NCBI GenBank assembly: GCA_023525715.1
Contig: CM042014.1
Location: forward strand, 25,142,904-25,206,903
Length of the DNA: 64,000 bases
Origin: Cichorium intybus
Taxonomy: Eukaryota > Streptophyta > Magnoliopsida > Asterales > Asteraceae
Reading direction: 5' to 3'
This document shows positions 36,840 through 50,042 of this stretch, one piece after another. The first letter of the stretch is position 1, and each line of letters starts with the position of its first letter. Under the pieces are notes generated by a model, which was not told the DNA's origin, did no database searches, and worked only from the letters and a program-made list of their open reading frames with translations. Both the position numbers and the translations under genes were made by a program.

Positions 36840-37145
36840 TGTCGTGATCACTTCCCTTCCGAAAACAGGAATCGATTTTAGAAGATTTGGGATTCATATA
36901 TCGATATATGGATATATGATATAGGGATATTTTAGTAACTTAGATCTAATCTAATTTAAAAATATTTTTTTTTTAATTTCCGAAAAGATTATTAATCATT
37001 AAATTAATGTTATGGATATATATGAGAGTTTTTAGGGTTTTTAATGATATATACATAATTTTTAATTTCATAATGATATAGACGTAATTATAAGAGTTTT
37101 TAAGGATATAGACGAAATTTTGCCTTTAATTTACAAATAACTTTA
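36840..37145 (-). repeat. Repeat found inverted at 20085-20360
   Basis: Shares long near-identical blocks with the reverse complement of 20085-20360, beginning 18 bp after the callose synthase stop codon. Either a transposon of unknown type or a rearranged segment. Confidence 0.7.
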
Positions 37146-37465
37146 TTATTAGCATATTTTCCAGTTATAAGAATTATTTAGCATTTTTTGTGTTTGGATT
37201 TAATCTCCTACATATAATATATACTTTTTCATTTTTTTTATTTTAAAATAGATGTTTAATTTTTATAGTTCAAAATATTTTTATGTAATTAAATTTTTAA
37301 TTAGACATCATAAAAAGGTTAAGAATGTTTTTCTAAGTTTTGTATTAACATTATTATTATTGAAATGAAATATGATCTTAGTGGAAATGTTATCAAAACT
37401 AATTAGCGTAACGACTTTAACGTATAATAATGGAGATAAAAACGAGTTGTTTTAAAAATGGAATT
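37146..37465. other. AT-rich intergenic DNA
   Basis: I see no gene, repeat pair or element end here. Confidence 0.5.
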
Positions 37466-38353
37466 GGAAGGGTAACAAACTTCTAAAATTGTTCATATTT
37501 GGTCACTGAACTTCTTTTTGTGCTTGATTTAACCATGAACTTTTTAAAATTGTTCACATTATACCCTTATGACCGGTTATAGAAGGTTTATGCTGCTTAG
37601 GTATCCTACATGGAATCCTAGAAGACTTGGAAGGGTAACAATCTTCTAAAATTGTTCACATTTCGTCATTGAACTTATTTTTGTGCTTGATTTACCCATG
37701 AACTTTTTAAAATTGTTCACATTATATTCTTATGAGCGGTGATAGAATGTTTATGTTGATTTGACATCCTATATGACATCAAAAATTTGAGACATAAATA
37801 AGGGTCAGTGGTTTTCAGTTAGGGTTCGTATTTGTAATCTAATATACAAGTAACGATAGTTTAATCTTGCAATGTTTTCATCCTCCTCAGACTTCTCTCA
37901 AGTTCGCAAGTCTTCTAGTATGGTTACCATAATCATTATGATTGTGGTTTTCTTTCACACATTTGACCTCAACCACAAAAAAGAACCTAAGTAGGCGAGT
38001 ATTGGTGTGCGATAACTCACAGTTAATTCTAGAACCAATAGACTTACCAACGAGTTATCACCACGAAGAATCACATATTGGGGTTGTTTTTTATTGTTTA
38101 GGTTCGAATGCATGAAGGAAAACCACAATCATAACCACCGTGGTAATCCATACTAGAAGACTTGAAAACTTAAGAAGAGGTTGAGGAGGATGAAGACATT
38201 GTAAGATTAAACTACCATTCATTGTTGATTAGGATACAAAAAAGAACCCTGACTGAATACTATTAATCCTTCTTTATTTCTCAGCTTTCTAATGCCACAT
38301 ACGTAGGATGCCAAATCAGCACAAACCTTCTATCACTGGTCATAAGGGTATAA
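37466..38353. mobile_element. Long foldback element (MITE-like) with duplicated left end
   Basis: About 37707-37975 and 38100-38353 are inverted copies (TAGTTTAATCTTGCAATG pairs with the complement of CATTGTAAGATTAAACTA) around a loop that is itself partly palindromic (GATAACTC and GAGTTATC). The outer left end is duplicated with a 163 bp period (37466 and 37629). No coding capacity. The right end is cut by the LTR starting at 38354. Confidence 0.75.
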
Positions 38354-41253
38354 TGTGACAACCAAAAAAATTGGCATATATAATATAAGAATTTGATGTA
38401 AGCATTCGGTGTAGAAGAGTTTAATACTTAAATAAACTAAACATATTATGGAAGGGCAAAATGGTCAGAGAATCTGAAACTATGGAAATTTATTTGTTAA
38501 GACCTTTTTATTAAGTTATTATGAGATATTATTTCAATTAGAATTTTAGTCATAAAGATATAAGGCAAAATCGGAAAATTATGGTCAAAAAGTTAAGTGT
38601 TTATTAAGCAATCTTTGAAAATTAATATCTCAAAATCTAAAAGAAACTGGGAAAAAGTCCTCAAAGTGACTTTTGTAATATTGAGATGACAAAAACATAG
38701 GAAAAATATTCAGCATTGAGAGTTATAACGAACAAGTTATGAAGGTTTATAAATGGCCAAAAAGTGAGAAAAATGACCAAGTGGTCATGTTTGAGGGTCG
38801 GTAACGGAAATTCTAGAAAAATTCATAATTAAATCAGTTAAGAGAAGCTTTAAAGCTCATTCCCACCTGTCTGAAGGTATAAAGTTTGTAAAATTCAGAA
38901 ATCATATGACGAAGTTATGTTTGGTTAAAGTTAGGCAAAAACTTGGGATAAATGTAGAAAATTTACCAAAGCATGAAGACTATGAGCAATTTGATCATTA
39001 ACCATTTTGGACTATGTCGAAACTTAATCCAAGCATGGTGCGTTCCCCTGGTTTTACAAATTTTGTGTGCTACTCAACTAAAAGGAAAGACGAAACAGGA
39101 AAAGGGAAATAAGAAGAAAATCGAGGAAGGAGAATATCACACACACATCTGACCATATGTGTGTGTGTGTTCGAGATATTTTGAGGGAAAGACAGATAGA
39201 AGTTGAGATTCATCTATACAAAAAACGAAGAAAGACGCAGGCCAGCAGCCCACCGCTCCTGGCGGTTCGTTTTCGAGCAAAAAACTGATAGAGGTGGCAA
39301 GGGAGACAACCGGCGGTGGCCAGCGACGATTGCTGGTGTTCAGAGATGCAATCTTTGGTTTGATTTCACCCTTGTAACAAGCCACAAGTTTCAATTTCTT
39401 CCGGTGGACAGAAAAACTCAAGGTAAAAGTTCAAATTTTTGGAACCCTAGATATGTTAATTATCGATTGAGCAAACATATGTTGAAGTTGGAATCTATAT
39501 CCTGATTTACATCATGTTATGGGTTCAAGAACATATATGAGTTGTAGTTTTGATGTTCGACATGGATTCATGAATGCATGGTTGTGAATTGTGTGTAAGA
39601 AAAAAAGAATACTTGATGCATGATACCCATTGACGAGATATTTGTTGAACATATTATGTTTTGGGTTGTTGTTTTATAAAAGAGTGAAGGAAAGTTTTTA
39701 TGTATATCAGAGTTAGAAATTGGAATTGGAAAATGTTGGGTTAAATTGACAATGCATAATAAGAAGATGATGATGTTGAAATGGTTCTTAATATGTCTTA
39801 TGTTGGAAGTGACGAAAATTAATTAAATGCAAGTGTTTGGGTGCTACTATTGTGTAGTTTGCGACATATGAACTCATATACATTAAAGTGTAAATTGTGA
39901 ATCTTGGAATTGTAGAAGGTAATGAATAGTGTTGTTGACTTTTCTGATTTGGTCAAACTAGACCATAAAAAGAGAAATCGTAACTATATTTTATGTTTGG
40001 GATATGCTAGTTTGTACACATCTAAAAGAATGATACGAATTTATTAATTGGAACATGTTATGTAAACATTGATGTGTTACTAAAAATAGTTAATGGCTAC
40101 TTTTAGACCCATGTTTTGGGAAATTGGATATAAAGGCTAAAGAAATATATGTTAGCATGATAAAGTGTCATAATAGAGGAAGCGTTGACTTTACATAAAG
40201 CTGATGTGGTTGGGACGAAATTGGTAAATTGGAATGGAATTGTGATTCCAACCTTTTGGGACAATCTTGGCATGTACAAAAATAACACAAAAGAGAACAT
40301 AGATTTTAATTGTAATGATATTTATAAAGTGTTGGGAATGGGATGGAATCATGTGAATGGAAAATAATATGTTTTACAACGGTTTCTATTTTTAGAAATT
40401 GTATTAGTTGAAATTTGCCAAAATGACATAAATGAGTAAAAGGAAATATGTTTTGACATCTAACCATTGAAGTGAACATATGGAGATGTAAATATTATAT
40501 TGTTGCTAAAAATTACCTTGTAGAAACTGGAAGTACCATATTTAGTCAAAATGGGACAAAAGGGTAAAAGTGACCAAAATGTTTATTATGCTTTAAGAAT
40601 CACTCTTAGCCATTGGAATGGAACTAGATGATGATTAGAAGTAATTAAAAATGATTACAAAATGTTGTATGTTTAGTTGTATAACAAGTTCTAATATCTT
40701 AATAAATTAATAGAGATTGAAGGACGCTTGGAAGCATCGAAAGGCTAGAGTTATGTGGATTAGCGTAGCTAGACGTACTTAGCTAGTAATGTGAGTACAA
40801 GTGGCATTTTCCCACTATGGGGTACATGTCAAAGTGTTATAAGTTTTATGTAACTTTCAAACGTGAATCTATATGCAAGTTTTACTACTTAAGTCATTCT
40901 TATGAAAGTTTAATATTGTGTTATTGAAAGAATGTTTATGAAAGAATATTTTGTCATCAAGCCTATCGTGTTTATGAAAGAATCTTAATAAATATCGCTT
41001 GAAAGTATTAGAATTGTTATGACATGATTTTTATGCAAAGTTTACGAATGATCAAATTGTTAATATTTATGTTTACTACATGCATTTCATGGCATCAATG
41101 TGATTGACTTGCATAAAAGAAAAGTAGTGATGCATGCGTACATAGAATATGATTGCATATGAGTTAAGCGAGGTCCGGACGCGTCCCTTTAACGGGATAA
41201 TACGACTCTACTAGGATGGCACCCCCCGGTCGCGAAGTAGAAGTCTCCAATGA
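38354..41253 (+). repeat. Gypsy LTR, 3'-truncated
   Basis: Starts TGTGACAACC. Much of it parallels the LTR at 5404-7968 in order: AACAAGTTATGA, GTTTGAGGGTCGGTAACG, TCTGAAGGTATAAAGTTTGTA, GGTCGCGAAGTAGAAG. It stops at 41253, where the related LTR would run about 650 bp further. It is cut by the element starting at 41254. Small ORFs inside are not supported. Confidence 0.7.
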
Positions 41254-41935
41254 TGTAACACCCGGTTTCTCATACAAAGTACACCCAAAATTTTTCAAAC
41301 AATTATACATTAAAATGGGTATACTTGTATTCAAATCACGGATCAAGATGTTATCATCACAAGTAATTATACAAAAGGTCCTTACAAATTTTAACCAAGC
41401 ATTACAAATAAATCAAATACGACTAAAGGACAGGCTCTAAAATTGTCCATCATTCTTTGTCACATGTCGTCCCCTATCACAGCTACAGATACATGCAAAA
41501 CAACATAACACTCCAGTGTAAGCTTATAAAGCTTAGTGAGTAATCTCCAATACACTCCGCATATGTATCTCAATAAACATTCTCATCCTCCTCTCTTGCT
41601 ATTCCCGTTAGCAAGTAAGAATCTCCTCTTTATAACTGGAACCTGCAATCACATTAGCTTCACGAACCCAGCTAATTATTAATAACATCCACTCATTAGT
41701 AAATACCACACTTGGTACTACTTATATACACTATTATAATCACTCATTTAACGACAAACTATATTCCAATTCAATAGCCCTCATGGCTATACAATTCCAC
41801 AGAATACTGTATAACACAACCATTTTAACATCTACACTAATTATACAATAAATATGTACATTTAACTCGGCTATTGTTACTTGCATATATCAGTTCGCTC
41901 AATCAGAAATTACCACAATAACCACAACATAACAC

Positions 41936-41938
<3 letters not shown>

Positions 41939-42028
<90 letters not shown>
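41939..42028. repeat. (TA)n microsatellite, about 45 units
   Basis: A pure TA run of about 90 bp. It is self-complementary and prone to cruciform formation and length change. Confidence 0.95.
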
Positions 42029-42031
<3 letters not shown>

Positions 42032-42161
42032 CGTGCATCTCAACAATCATTAAACATATCTCTACTCAATACAAAGGATTACTCACCTTTTATCGACTTG
42101 GTACGTGAAATTCTCAAATACTTCGTGTACCGGGCTCCTGTCCGCTAAACTTGGTTGTAAC

Positions 42162-42926
42162 TGAAGGGTTTTCAAGCAAACAATGAACAAATAACTCTTA
42201 TGGTTCACATGCAACCCTAGAAAGATCTATGTTTTCTTCTATGAAGATAATAAACTAAATCCTAAGGCCAACATTTATTTCTAAAGATCAAAACTGAGAA
42301 AACCAACCTTTGATCTTATGATCCTTGAAGCAAGCAGCAAAACAATCCTGCCTCAAATGCAAGTCACACCCAAGCAATGGAGAAGACAGTCCAGCAGAGT
42401 AATCTTATTGAAAGTTGGCACAGGTTTTGAGCCTCTAGAGGGTTCCTTATATAGCCTCCAAGAGGCTACAGCTGAAACCCTAGAGAAGCCCCTTAATGGA
42501 CAAGCCTGTTATCCAATTGGGCAAGCCTCCAAAAACCCTAACTAGGGTTTCGAAAATATGGAGATAGCCTCCATAATTTCGTCCAACATGAGGCTTCCAC
42601 TGGCTAGCCTTTTATTCAACTATTGAATAATTACAAAACCAGTCCCTGCACTTTTAATTAATTAAATTAATCACCAAATTAAATCCAATTAATTCTAGAT
42701 TAATTTCTAATTAATTTTTATAGTTTCTAATTAATATATTATCATTTTAATATATTAATAAACTATTTATATATTTCTATTGATTTATTAAACAATTAAT
42801 AAATCAACCTTTCTCTCTACTGAACTCTATCCGAACCTCCAGCTATGAGGGCAACCCAAATGGACTTTGCTTCAATTAACAAGATAAATACAATTATAAG
42901 TCATGTCTTAGACACCTAATCCAACA
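42162..42926 (-). repeat. 3' LTR of the Copia-like element
   Basis: 765 bp, collinear with 47234-47998. The minus strand starts TGTTGGATTAGG. A short ORF found in both copies is an LTR feature, not a gene. Confidence 0.92.
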
Positions 42927-45900
42927 GTCTCCCACTTGGATAAGTCTATGACTTTAATTGTCTGTTTACCTTCTGATTAATATCAGTTTCCCAGAAACTG
43001 TCCTGAACTCTGACCTAGTCAGTTCTGTCCAAAGATAAGTGATCATATGATCCTTCGTCCAATAATATATTTTCAGACACGAGACATGGATTGAGATCAA
43101 TCTCTGTCCGATACTCTGTTTCCCAATTTCCGATTTTTCTTATGACTTTCAGACTTCTAATTGAACACATCAATTTAGTCCAGGCTGGCCAGCACTTTAG
43201 TCAACTTCAAAATCATTGAGAGGCCTACATATATCTGTTTCCCTATCAGGGTCAAGGAACGAATAAGCTTCGACTCATATGCTTGTGTCTTTTACTTGTC
43301 AAAATCGTACACAACAATGCGTTTTATAACATCGAGTTACTGATGTGTTTACGCAATATCAATGCACAACCGACTCGCAAATTTCAACTCATATGTCTCC
43401 GCTTTAAGATCATACGATATTATCGTCTCAACATTGCTCGTGATGTAATCCATGAAGCAATCTATTGAGCGCATGTTTATCCAATACTCAAATCTCTATT
43501 TCTAAGTACTCATGAACGTTGTAGCAGTCTTACCACAATGTCTAAATCCTTAGACAATCTACAAACCAATTCACGACAGTCTTTGTTCATACTTACTCCC
43601 TAAAAGTATGAGCGACTGTGGACCTTTGAATAATCAAATTATTCAGGAAGTGAAACATGCAAAGATGAAACTAAAATCTGACTGGTAGTTACTCTTGCTT
43701 ATCACCAAGTCTCCACGAGGTGATCACCCAGTCGGATTCTTCATAAACCTATTATCGGTTTCTAGATTCCTTTTAAACTTTTTAATTCATGTTATGTATC
43801 TATGTCTCTATGACCTTTCACTCTATCTATGTATCCAAATGTCTCACATTGATACACTTTGTCCAATCGGACATTCATCCGATGATATCTCAATTTAGTC
43901 ATATACTGTCATTCTCACTTACATCTCCATTCTGTGTACTATGACTTTCCATGGTTCTTGGGATCTTCAGTCTACATGACTGCACCCTAAGACAATTTCG
44001 AGGTATTAAGATGTGTCGGTGACCCACACGCGCTCCATCGGAATACCAACAAAATTCTTTAACCATTAAGTCCTTATTTGAAACTCTTTTCAGATTAACA
44101 TTCACCCCAATCATTTTCCAATGATTTCTCATGTATGTACAAAATCCATTAAGTATTCCCAGCCAGGTCATACCCTGAATCTGACTCACTATGCTCTAAG
44201 CATTAAGTCATCAAGACATGCTCATGATACTTCTAATCGATCCAAGAAACTTGTTGGATTCGATCTAGTTCTATTCCAAACTCTTTTGGAATCATAGGAT
44301 TAGTTATAATCCCTGTGTCACGACTTTCAGTAACTATTTCCTTTCGGAGACTTTTCTCATGCATCTTGATTCTTATCAAGATCATGCTTAATATGGCTAG
44401 GTCTATACTGATGCTAACATCTATCTGATAGATGTCTATGGATTATGTCAGTATGTTGCACCTTCTATATCTCTCATGCCAAATCATCACACTTTGCAAT
44501 GACAAAAAAATCCTTTCCTGAGCTATGCATCTTGAGTCTCATCAAGATCATTTTAGCAGAGTTTCTCATAGACGTTTATAACCACCTGAGTATGCCGTAT
44601 CTTTATTAAGTCTTTCATAGCGATCCGTCTCTTAACACCAAGTCATTACACTTTGTAATGAAAAGAGACGTTTCCTAGAAACTGTATGTAACCTACATAT
44701 GGAGATAACAGCGACATTCCCACTGGCTTTGACACGGTTATGGACTATTCTCAAAATCCAGAACTTTTGGCACATTTTGAGAATCCAAACTTTCTGACAT
44801 CTTAATGGAAATCTTTCAGCCCATTCTCAAAATCCAATCCTTTGGCATATTTTGAGAATATGAATATCCTTTCTTGCGAGATGCCCGCGGGGAAATCTCG
44901 GGCCCATGTACCTTTATACTGGCATACTCTTTGTGAGTCCATATTAGTGTGCCGGTGATCCACACGCGCTCCACTAACGACTTACAATATGCAGTATCCT
45001 TTCGTATTTCATCTTCTATTGAGAGTGCTTCTCTCGGAGCCAATTACTTGACTCTGAGTATCGTCTCACTCAACCAGATGTTCTGAAGGTACGTTTCTAT
45101 ACATGTTGATTTCTTTTGATGATTCAATTACTCCCACTGGTTTTTAGACCGGTTGTAAAATCAATCAAACTGTCACATAGACTGTATGTCGTCTTAAGGT
45201 TCTCTTAATTGGCAGCAGCCGGGCTCACCAATGCTTCCAAGTAGTCGGATTGTAAATTCGTGCCAACTATAGTGTTTCACCACTATTCGATATGTCACCC
45301 CAATCATAACTATTTATAATGGTGATCAATACTACTGGTTAAGAGAAGATTATGTCAGTGTTGAAACAGAAATCTGATTTCTGCTCTAAGCCTAGTGATG
45401 ACTAAAGGTTCTTTCACATTGCTGATCAAGTTCAGGCTAGTCATGAGGTTCGGACGAACACTACAAGACCTTGGACTCTCTATGTGCAAGTGGGATAATC
45501 CCAGCTTTACATTTCAGGCAGTGTCTCCCAAACCTACTTAGTCTAGAATGTGGTCGGAATATGGTCTGACTTGTTTAGTATTTAATTTATCGAAAACTAA
45601 TTGGCAATGTATCTCATACATCGAGGATCGAACTGTTTCAACTAATGCTCCATCATCTTCCCTATGACACATTATAACTATAAATGTTCTTGGAAGAGAA
45701 TAAACTGTGAAACATTTTCCCAGTTTATGTTTTCACTCAGGTTCTGTGGATCCTGTACCTCCTTTGAAGTACTTGAACTGTTCAAGGTTTCAATCCAATC
45801 GCTTATTCTGATAAGCGAAGCCATATTCGTCATACCGAATGACAAATATTGTGAAGTACAAACAATTGTGTTCTATTTGAAGATTCGAGCAACACACAAC

Positions 45901-47233
45901 AACTTATGTGTCCGTTGCTCCTAATCTCAATGTCCTTTACATCTCTATGTAAGCTTATGACTTTGTTAATTCTGTTCAAGACTTGCAATCTTCAGTTGAC
46001 TCTAAGTCAGCTGATTCCAAAATCCTATCCTTTGGATCTTTGGGTGATTCATTTCTTGCTATATGTGCTTTATGAAGAACTTAATCATCATCTGACTCTA
46101 AGTCAAATGATTCCAAAGTCCTGTCCAATTGGATATTTGGTTGATTCATTTCTTGACAAATTAAGAACTCAACTCATCAAGTGACTCTAAGTCAAGTGAT
46201 TCCAACGTCCTGTCAACTGGACCATTGGTTGAATTGATTCTTGTAACATTTATCTTAACAATCATAAGGGACACAATTCCTAAAAATCCAAACACTTTGG
46301 ATGCATACAATATTCAAGTTATCACCAATCATGCATACAACACAATCATACAACATTTCAAGGATAATTTTAAACAACAGGTGTTAAAAGAAATTAAACG
46401 ACAATTTTATTAAAAACAAAATCCTTGAACAATGTGCCATATGATAGACAATGTCATGCGCATCTAAAAGCTAATAACATGATTTCAACATCTAACTAAA
46501 CTCTAAAACTGCATGAGCTTCAGATCCAATCTGAACATGCTCCTATGCAACAACATCCCACATCCTACAGAGTCCATGCATACAGAGCAAATGTAAGAAA
46601 CACATCCTGTATCAAGGAATTAAGGATCAGGTGTTCTGAGTTTTAAGATATTCCTGAGTTGCCAAACTGTTCGGCTTCGGAGCATTTTCCAATCTTTCCG
46701 TGACTGTGTCCCACCCTGTGGATTCCCAGGTTGAAACATCGAGGAACCGGTCCGGACGATCTGGATCATTTCTTGATGTGTCCTATTACTGGACTCAATC
46801 CTGAAGCAGGTGAATCAATGGAACTATGCTTCTCTATGAACGACTCATACAGAGTCAACATTGAATGCATATACACGATTGTCTTATCTGGTTTCCCTTC
46901 ATGTACATCAGGATGAACGGATCAGCGAGTCGAGCTAATGCTTTAACTCCCGATCAAAAAAGGGAACCAAATTTATACAGTTCACCTATGTGTCTCTCAG
47001 TCTTGAGAACATGTGAACTGGTGCTACTTCCTGCACACTTCAAACTCTTTGAAGATCTTAGTTCGTCCTTTCTCAACCAGTTCATGGAACCTTTCCACAA
47101 CTAGCTGTGTTAACTTATCTGACCCCAGGAATTCTAAATTCCTGCGGAACTCGGGGTCAATGATCAATAGTATTAGGCAACGAACTTTCCTTGACTTAAC
47201 AATCAAGGAGTCATGCTCATCACAAGTTACCAC
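42927..47233 (-). other. Non-coding interior of the Copia-like element
   Basis: No long ORF and no retroelement motif in six frames. It has internal similarity: a threefold repeat starting TGACTCTAAGTCA at 45997, 46093 and 46182; a twofold one with TCACACTTTGCAATGA / TTACACTTTGTAATGA near 44487 and 44647; and CCACACGCGCTCCA at 44026 and 44960. The sequence next to the 5' LTR on the minus strand reads TGGTAACTTGTGATG, which is not the usual tRNA-Met site. Confidence 0.65.
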
Positions 47234-47998
47234 TGAAGGGTTTTCTAGCAAACAATGAACAAATAACTCTTATGGTTCACATGCAACCCTAGAAAGATCT
47301 ATATTTTCTTCTATGAAGATAATAAACTAAATCCTAAGGCCAACATTTATTTCTAAAGATCAAAACTGAGAAAACCAACCTTTGATCTTATGATCCTTGA
47401 AGCAAGCAGCAAAACAATCCTGCCTCAAATGCAAGTCACACCCAAGCAATGGAGAAGACAGTCCAGTAGAGTAATCTTATTGAAAGTTGGCGCAGGTTTT
47501 GAGCCTCCAGAGGGTTCCTTATATAGCCTCCAAGAGGCTACAGCTGAAACCCTAGAGAAGCCCCTTAATGGACAAGCCTGTTATCCAATTGGGCAAGCCT
47601 CCAAAAACCCTAACTAGGGTTTCGAAAATATGGAGATAGCCTCCATAATTTCGTCCAACATGAGGCTTCCACTGGCTAGCCTTTTATTCAACTATTGAAT
47701 AATTACAAAACCAGTCCCTGCACTTTTAATTAGTTAAATTAATCACCAAATTAAATCCAATTAATTCTAGATTAATTTCTAATTAATTATTATAGTTTCT
47801 AATTAATATATTATCACTTTAATATATTAATAAACTATTTATATATTTCTATTGATTTATTAAACAATTAATAAATCAACATTTCTCTCTACTGAACTCT
47901 ATCCTAACCTCCAGCTATGAGGGCAACCCAAATGGACTTTGCTTCAATTAACAAGATAAATACAATTATAAGTCATGGCTTAGACACCTAATCCAACA
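47234..47998 (-). repeat. 5' LTR of the Copia-like element
   Basis: 765 bp, collinear with 42162-42926 with a few substitutions. GTAAC follows at 47999. Confidence 0.92.
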
Positions 47999-48482
47999 GT
48001 AACACCACAGTCTATATCAATTCTCCAACATCCACAATCATCTCAACAACATCTAACTCAAAAGATGTAGTAATTGAAAGAGGAAAAAAGGATATAAACG
48101 GTAAATATTAACTCTATATTTATCGAAACCTCCAAATCAGCGGTTCTACTCATTCAACTATAGAAACTCGACAATAATCACACCAACGACTCTAGAGACA
48201 TCCACTAACAATCTACTAACAACGTATATAACAATATATAGCTAAATCATGAAGATTGAAAACTAGGGTATAAAACCCCCAAAACCGAGAGATACTCACC
48301 TCGACGAATTAGGAGGCAAGAACACGTTTACGGGGTTAGATCCACGCTTCTATATGCATCCCCACGAACCTCCATGTTTAATTTCACTCAAAATCGCCTT
48401 ATTTTGCTCTCAAAATCGAAAAGGATGCGTTTTTCTTCGAATGAGGGTTTGCTGCCCATTTAAAGGGTATGCAGGCGAAACC

Positions 48483-48590
48483 CGACCCGGGTTATGGAAC
48501 ACGACCTGGGTTCCTTTCGCGACTTTACTTCCATTCGTTTAATAGGTACAACACGACCCGGGTTTCAGAACACGACCCGGGTTGGTTCTT
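48483..48590 (-). repeat. Paired GC-rich boxes in an LTR
   Basis: CGACCCGGGTT at 48483 with CGACCTGGGTT at 48502, and CGACCCGGGTT at 48554 and 48573. Both pairs are 19 bp apart. They lie upstream of the TATA-like TTTAAA of this minus-strand LTR. Confidence 0.8.
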
Positions 48591-49506
48591 TTTGGCATTT
48601 TTCAAACTAAAACTTCTCCCAAAATGTCCTCTAACCACACGAACACATATAACATGTAACATCAAGATACTCTTTATATGTAAACATAATAAAAGGGTAA
48701 ATTGGTCATTTTACCTTAGAAGGGTAATTTGGTATTTTGGACAGAAAAGGATTTAGTTTGTAATAATATTTTGAGTTTGGACTTAAAATGTTATAAATAT
48801 AAGTTATTGTCATAAAATTTGACAAGTGTGGCAAAAGTTTATGAAATGGAACTTTAGGGGCTAAACTGTAAATTTTGGAGGTATAAATAGAAGAAAAGCC
48901 TCTTCACATGTGCAGAACTTTGGAGAAGCATCGGGAGAGGGTTTCTTGTACGATCTTTGCAGATTTTCTGGAGTGTCCTTGAAGGTTGAAGCAAGAAAAC
49001 AGATTGGTGCTTGGGATTAGAAGTTTCAAGCATTTGAGGTAAGTTATTAAGTTTTAACCAAGCTTTTGGTATGTGTTCTTCAAGCTTGGACTGAAAACTG
49101 TAATTTTAGTCATGAAGTATGTGTTATAATAGCTTAATACTTCCAATAAGTCATGGTTTAAGAACATAACTCAAAAATATGCAAGTAATTTGTTATTTTT
49201 GAAGATTTGCAATTTTGATCAAGAACCCTAGATTTTGAGTTCTTGTGATTAACTTGATCAAGAACCCTAGATTTTCAGTAGAAGCAATTATAACTTGGTA
49301 ATTTTGGTTTTGAACCAAAAATGTGAAAAACGGGAAGTTATAGAAATGGGTTGGAATCACCAATTCCATTGTTTAAAATTTGAAGTAAATGAAGGGTTTT
49401 GCTTCTGGAACATTTCCTAGTGATTAAGTCGTGTAATAAGGGCTTAACAAGAGAAAATGAGATTTTATAGCATAAAAATCGAACATTCTGCCTGAATTTG
49501 CAGCAG

Positions 49507-49549
49507 TCGCGACGCGACCAAGGGCTAGGTCGCGACGCGTGGTCGCGGC
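49507..49549 (+). repeat. Paired GC-rich boxes in an LTR
   Basis: TCGCGACGCG at 49507 and 49530, 23 bp apart, with a third partial box TCGCGG at 49543. It is the same box as in the Athila-type LTR at 59531 and 59679. Confidence 0.85.
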
Positions 49550-50042
49550 AGAATGCAAGAAACTCTCTGTTAAGATTTTGAAGATTTTCAAATATGATTT
49601 TGATGCTAGGCTTGTCCGTTTGACCTGAGATTTTGAACATAGGTCTAATATGGTGTGAAACTTCATGGAAAATTATTAAAATGAGAATACGACTTCCCAA
49701 AGGTACTGTAGTAGAATACGCGTATTTCGGGAAGTGTATTAAATTTTTATAATGATGGTTATTGCCCGGAAATGATTGGAATTGGTCTTATATTAGACTC
49801 TTGTGCATTAGAGTCAATTAAAGTGATTGTTAACCTATAATCATTGTGTATACAAATGAATATATAGGTACGGGACAAATTGTCGTAGCACGTACAAAAG
49901 GGCAAGAACCAACAGGAACTAGTTGTAGCGAGCATCAAGGTGAGTAATCTCACTTATATCCGATGTGATATGTGCTGGTTGAACAGTTGCAGATGGAAAC
50001 AGTTTTGGGGACGAATTTGACAGATTTTATGATGAATTAAAA

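Larger units (their letters stand above)
42162..47998 (-). mobile_element. Copia-like non-coding LTR element with perfect target-site duplication
   Basis: Two 765 bp LTRs flank 4.3 kb. GTAAC lies at 42157-42161 and again at 47999-48003, a perfect 5 bp duplication. On the minus strand the LTRs begin TGTTGGATTAGG and end CCCTTCA, and the purine tract AAGTGGGAGAC precedes the 3' LTR (42162-42926), fixing the orientation. The LTRs differ at only a few places, so it is fairly young. The interior has no recognisable gag or pol, making it a large non-autonomous (LARD-like) element. Confidence 0.88.
41254..48654 (-). repeat. Opposite-strand gypsy LTR, split by a Copia-like element
   Basis: On the minus strand it ends GGGTGTTACA at 41254 and appears to start TGTTATATG at 48654. 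The 42162-47998 Copia-like element interrupts it; without it the LTR is near 1.56 kb. No PBS follows on the left, so it is a solo or broken LTR. The right boundary is inferred from the adjoining LTR start. Confidence 0.6.

Noticed and set aside
36577..36897. 106-codon minus-strand ORF
   Set aside because: Shadow of the callose synthase exon on the plus strand.
39137..39505. Overlapping ORFs on both strands
   Set aside because: Inside a truncated LTR, with no family; likely chance frames in a GC-richer leader region.
41881..42108. ORF over the TA repeat
   Set aside because: Encodes only an alternating Tyr/Ile run from (TA)n.
42318..42545. 75-codon ORF also found at 47390-47617
   Set aside because: Lies in both Copia-like LTRs, so its repetition only reflects LTR identity; antisense to the element.
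47219..47233. tRNA-Met primer site for the Copia-like element
   Set aside because: Only TGGTA matches; the rest differs from TGGTATCAGAGC, so I did not call it.
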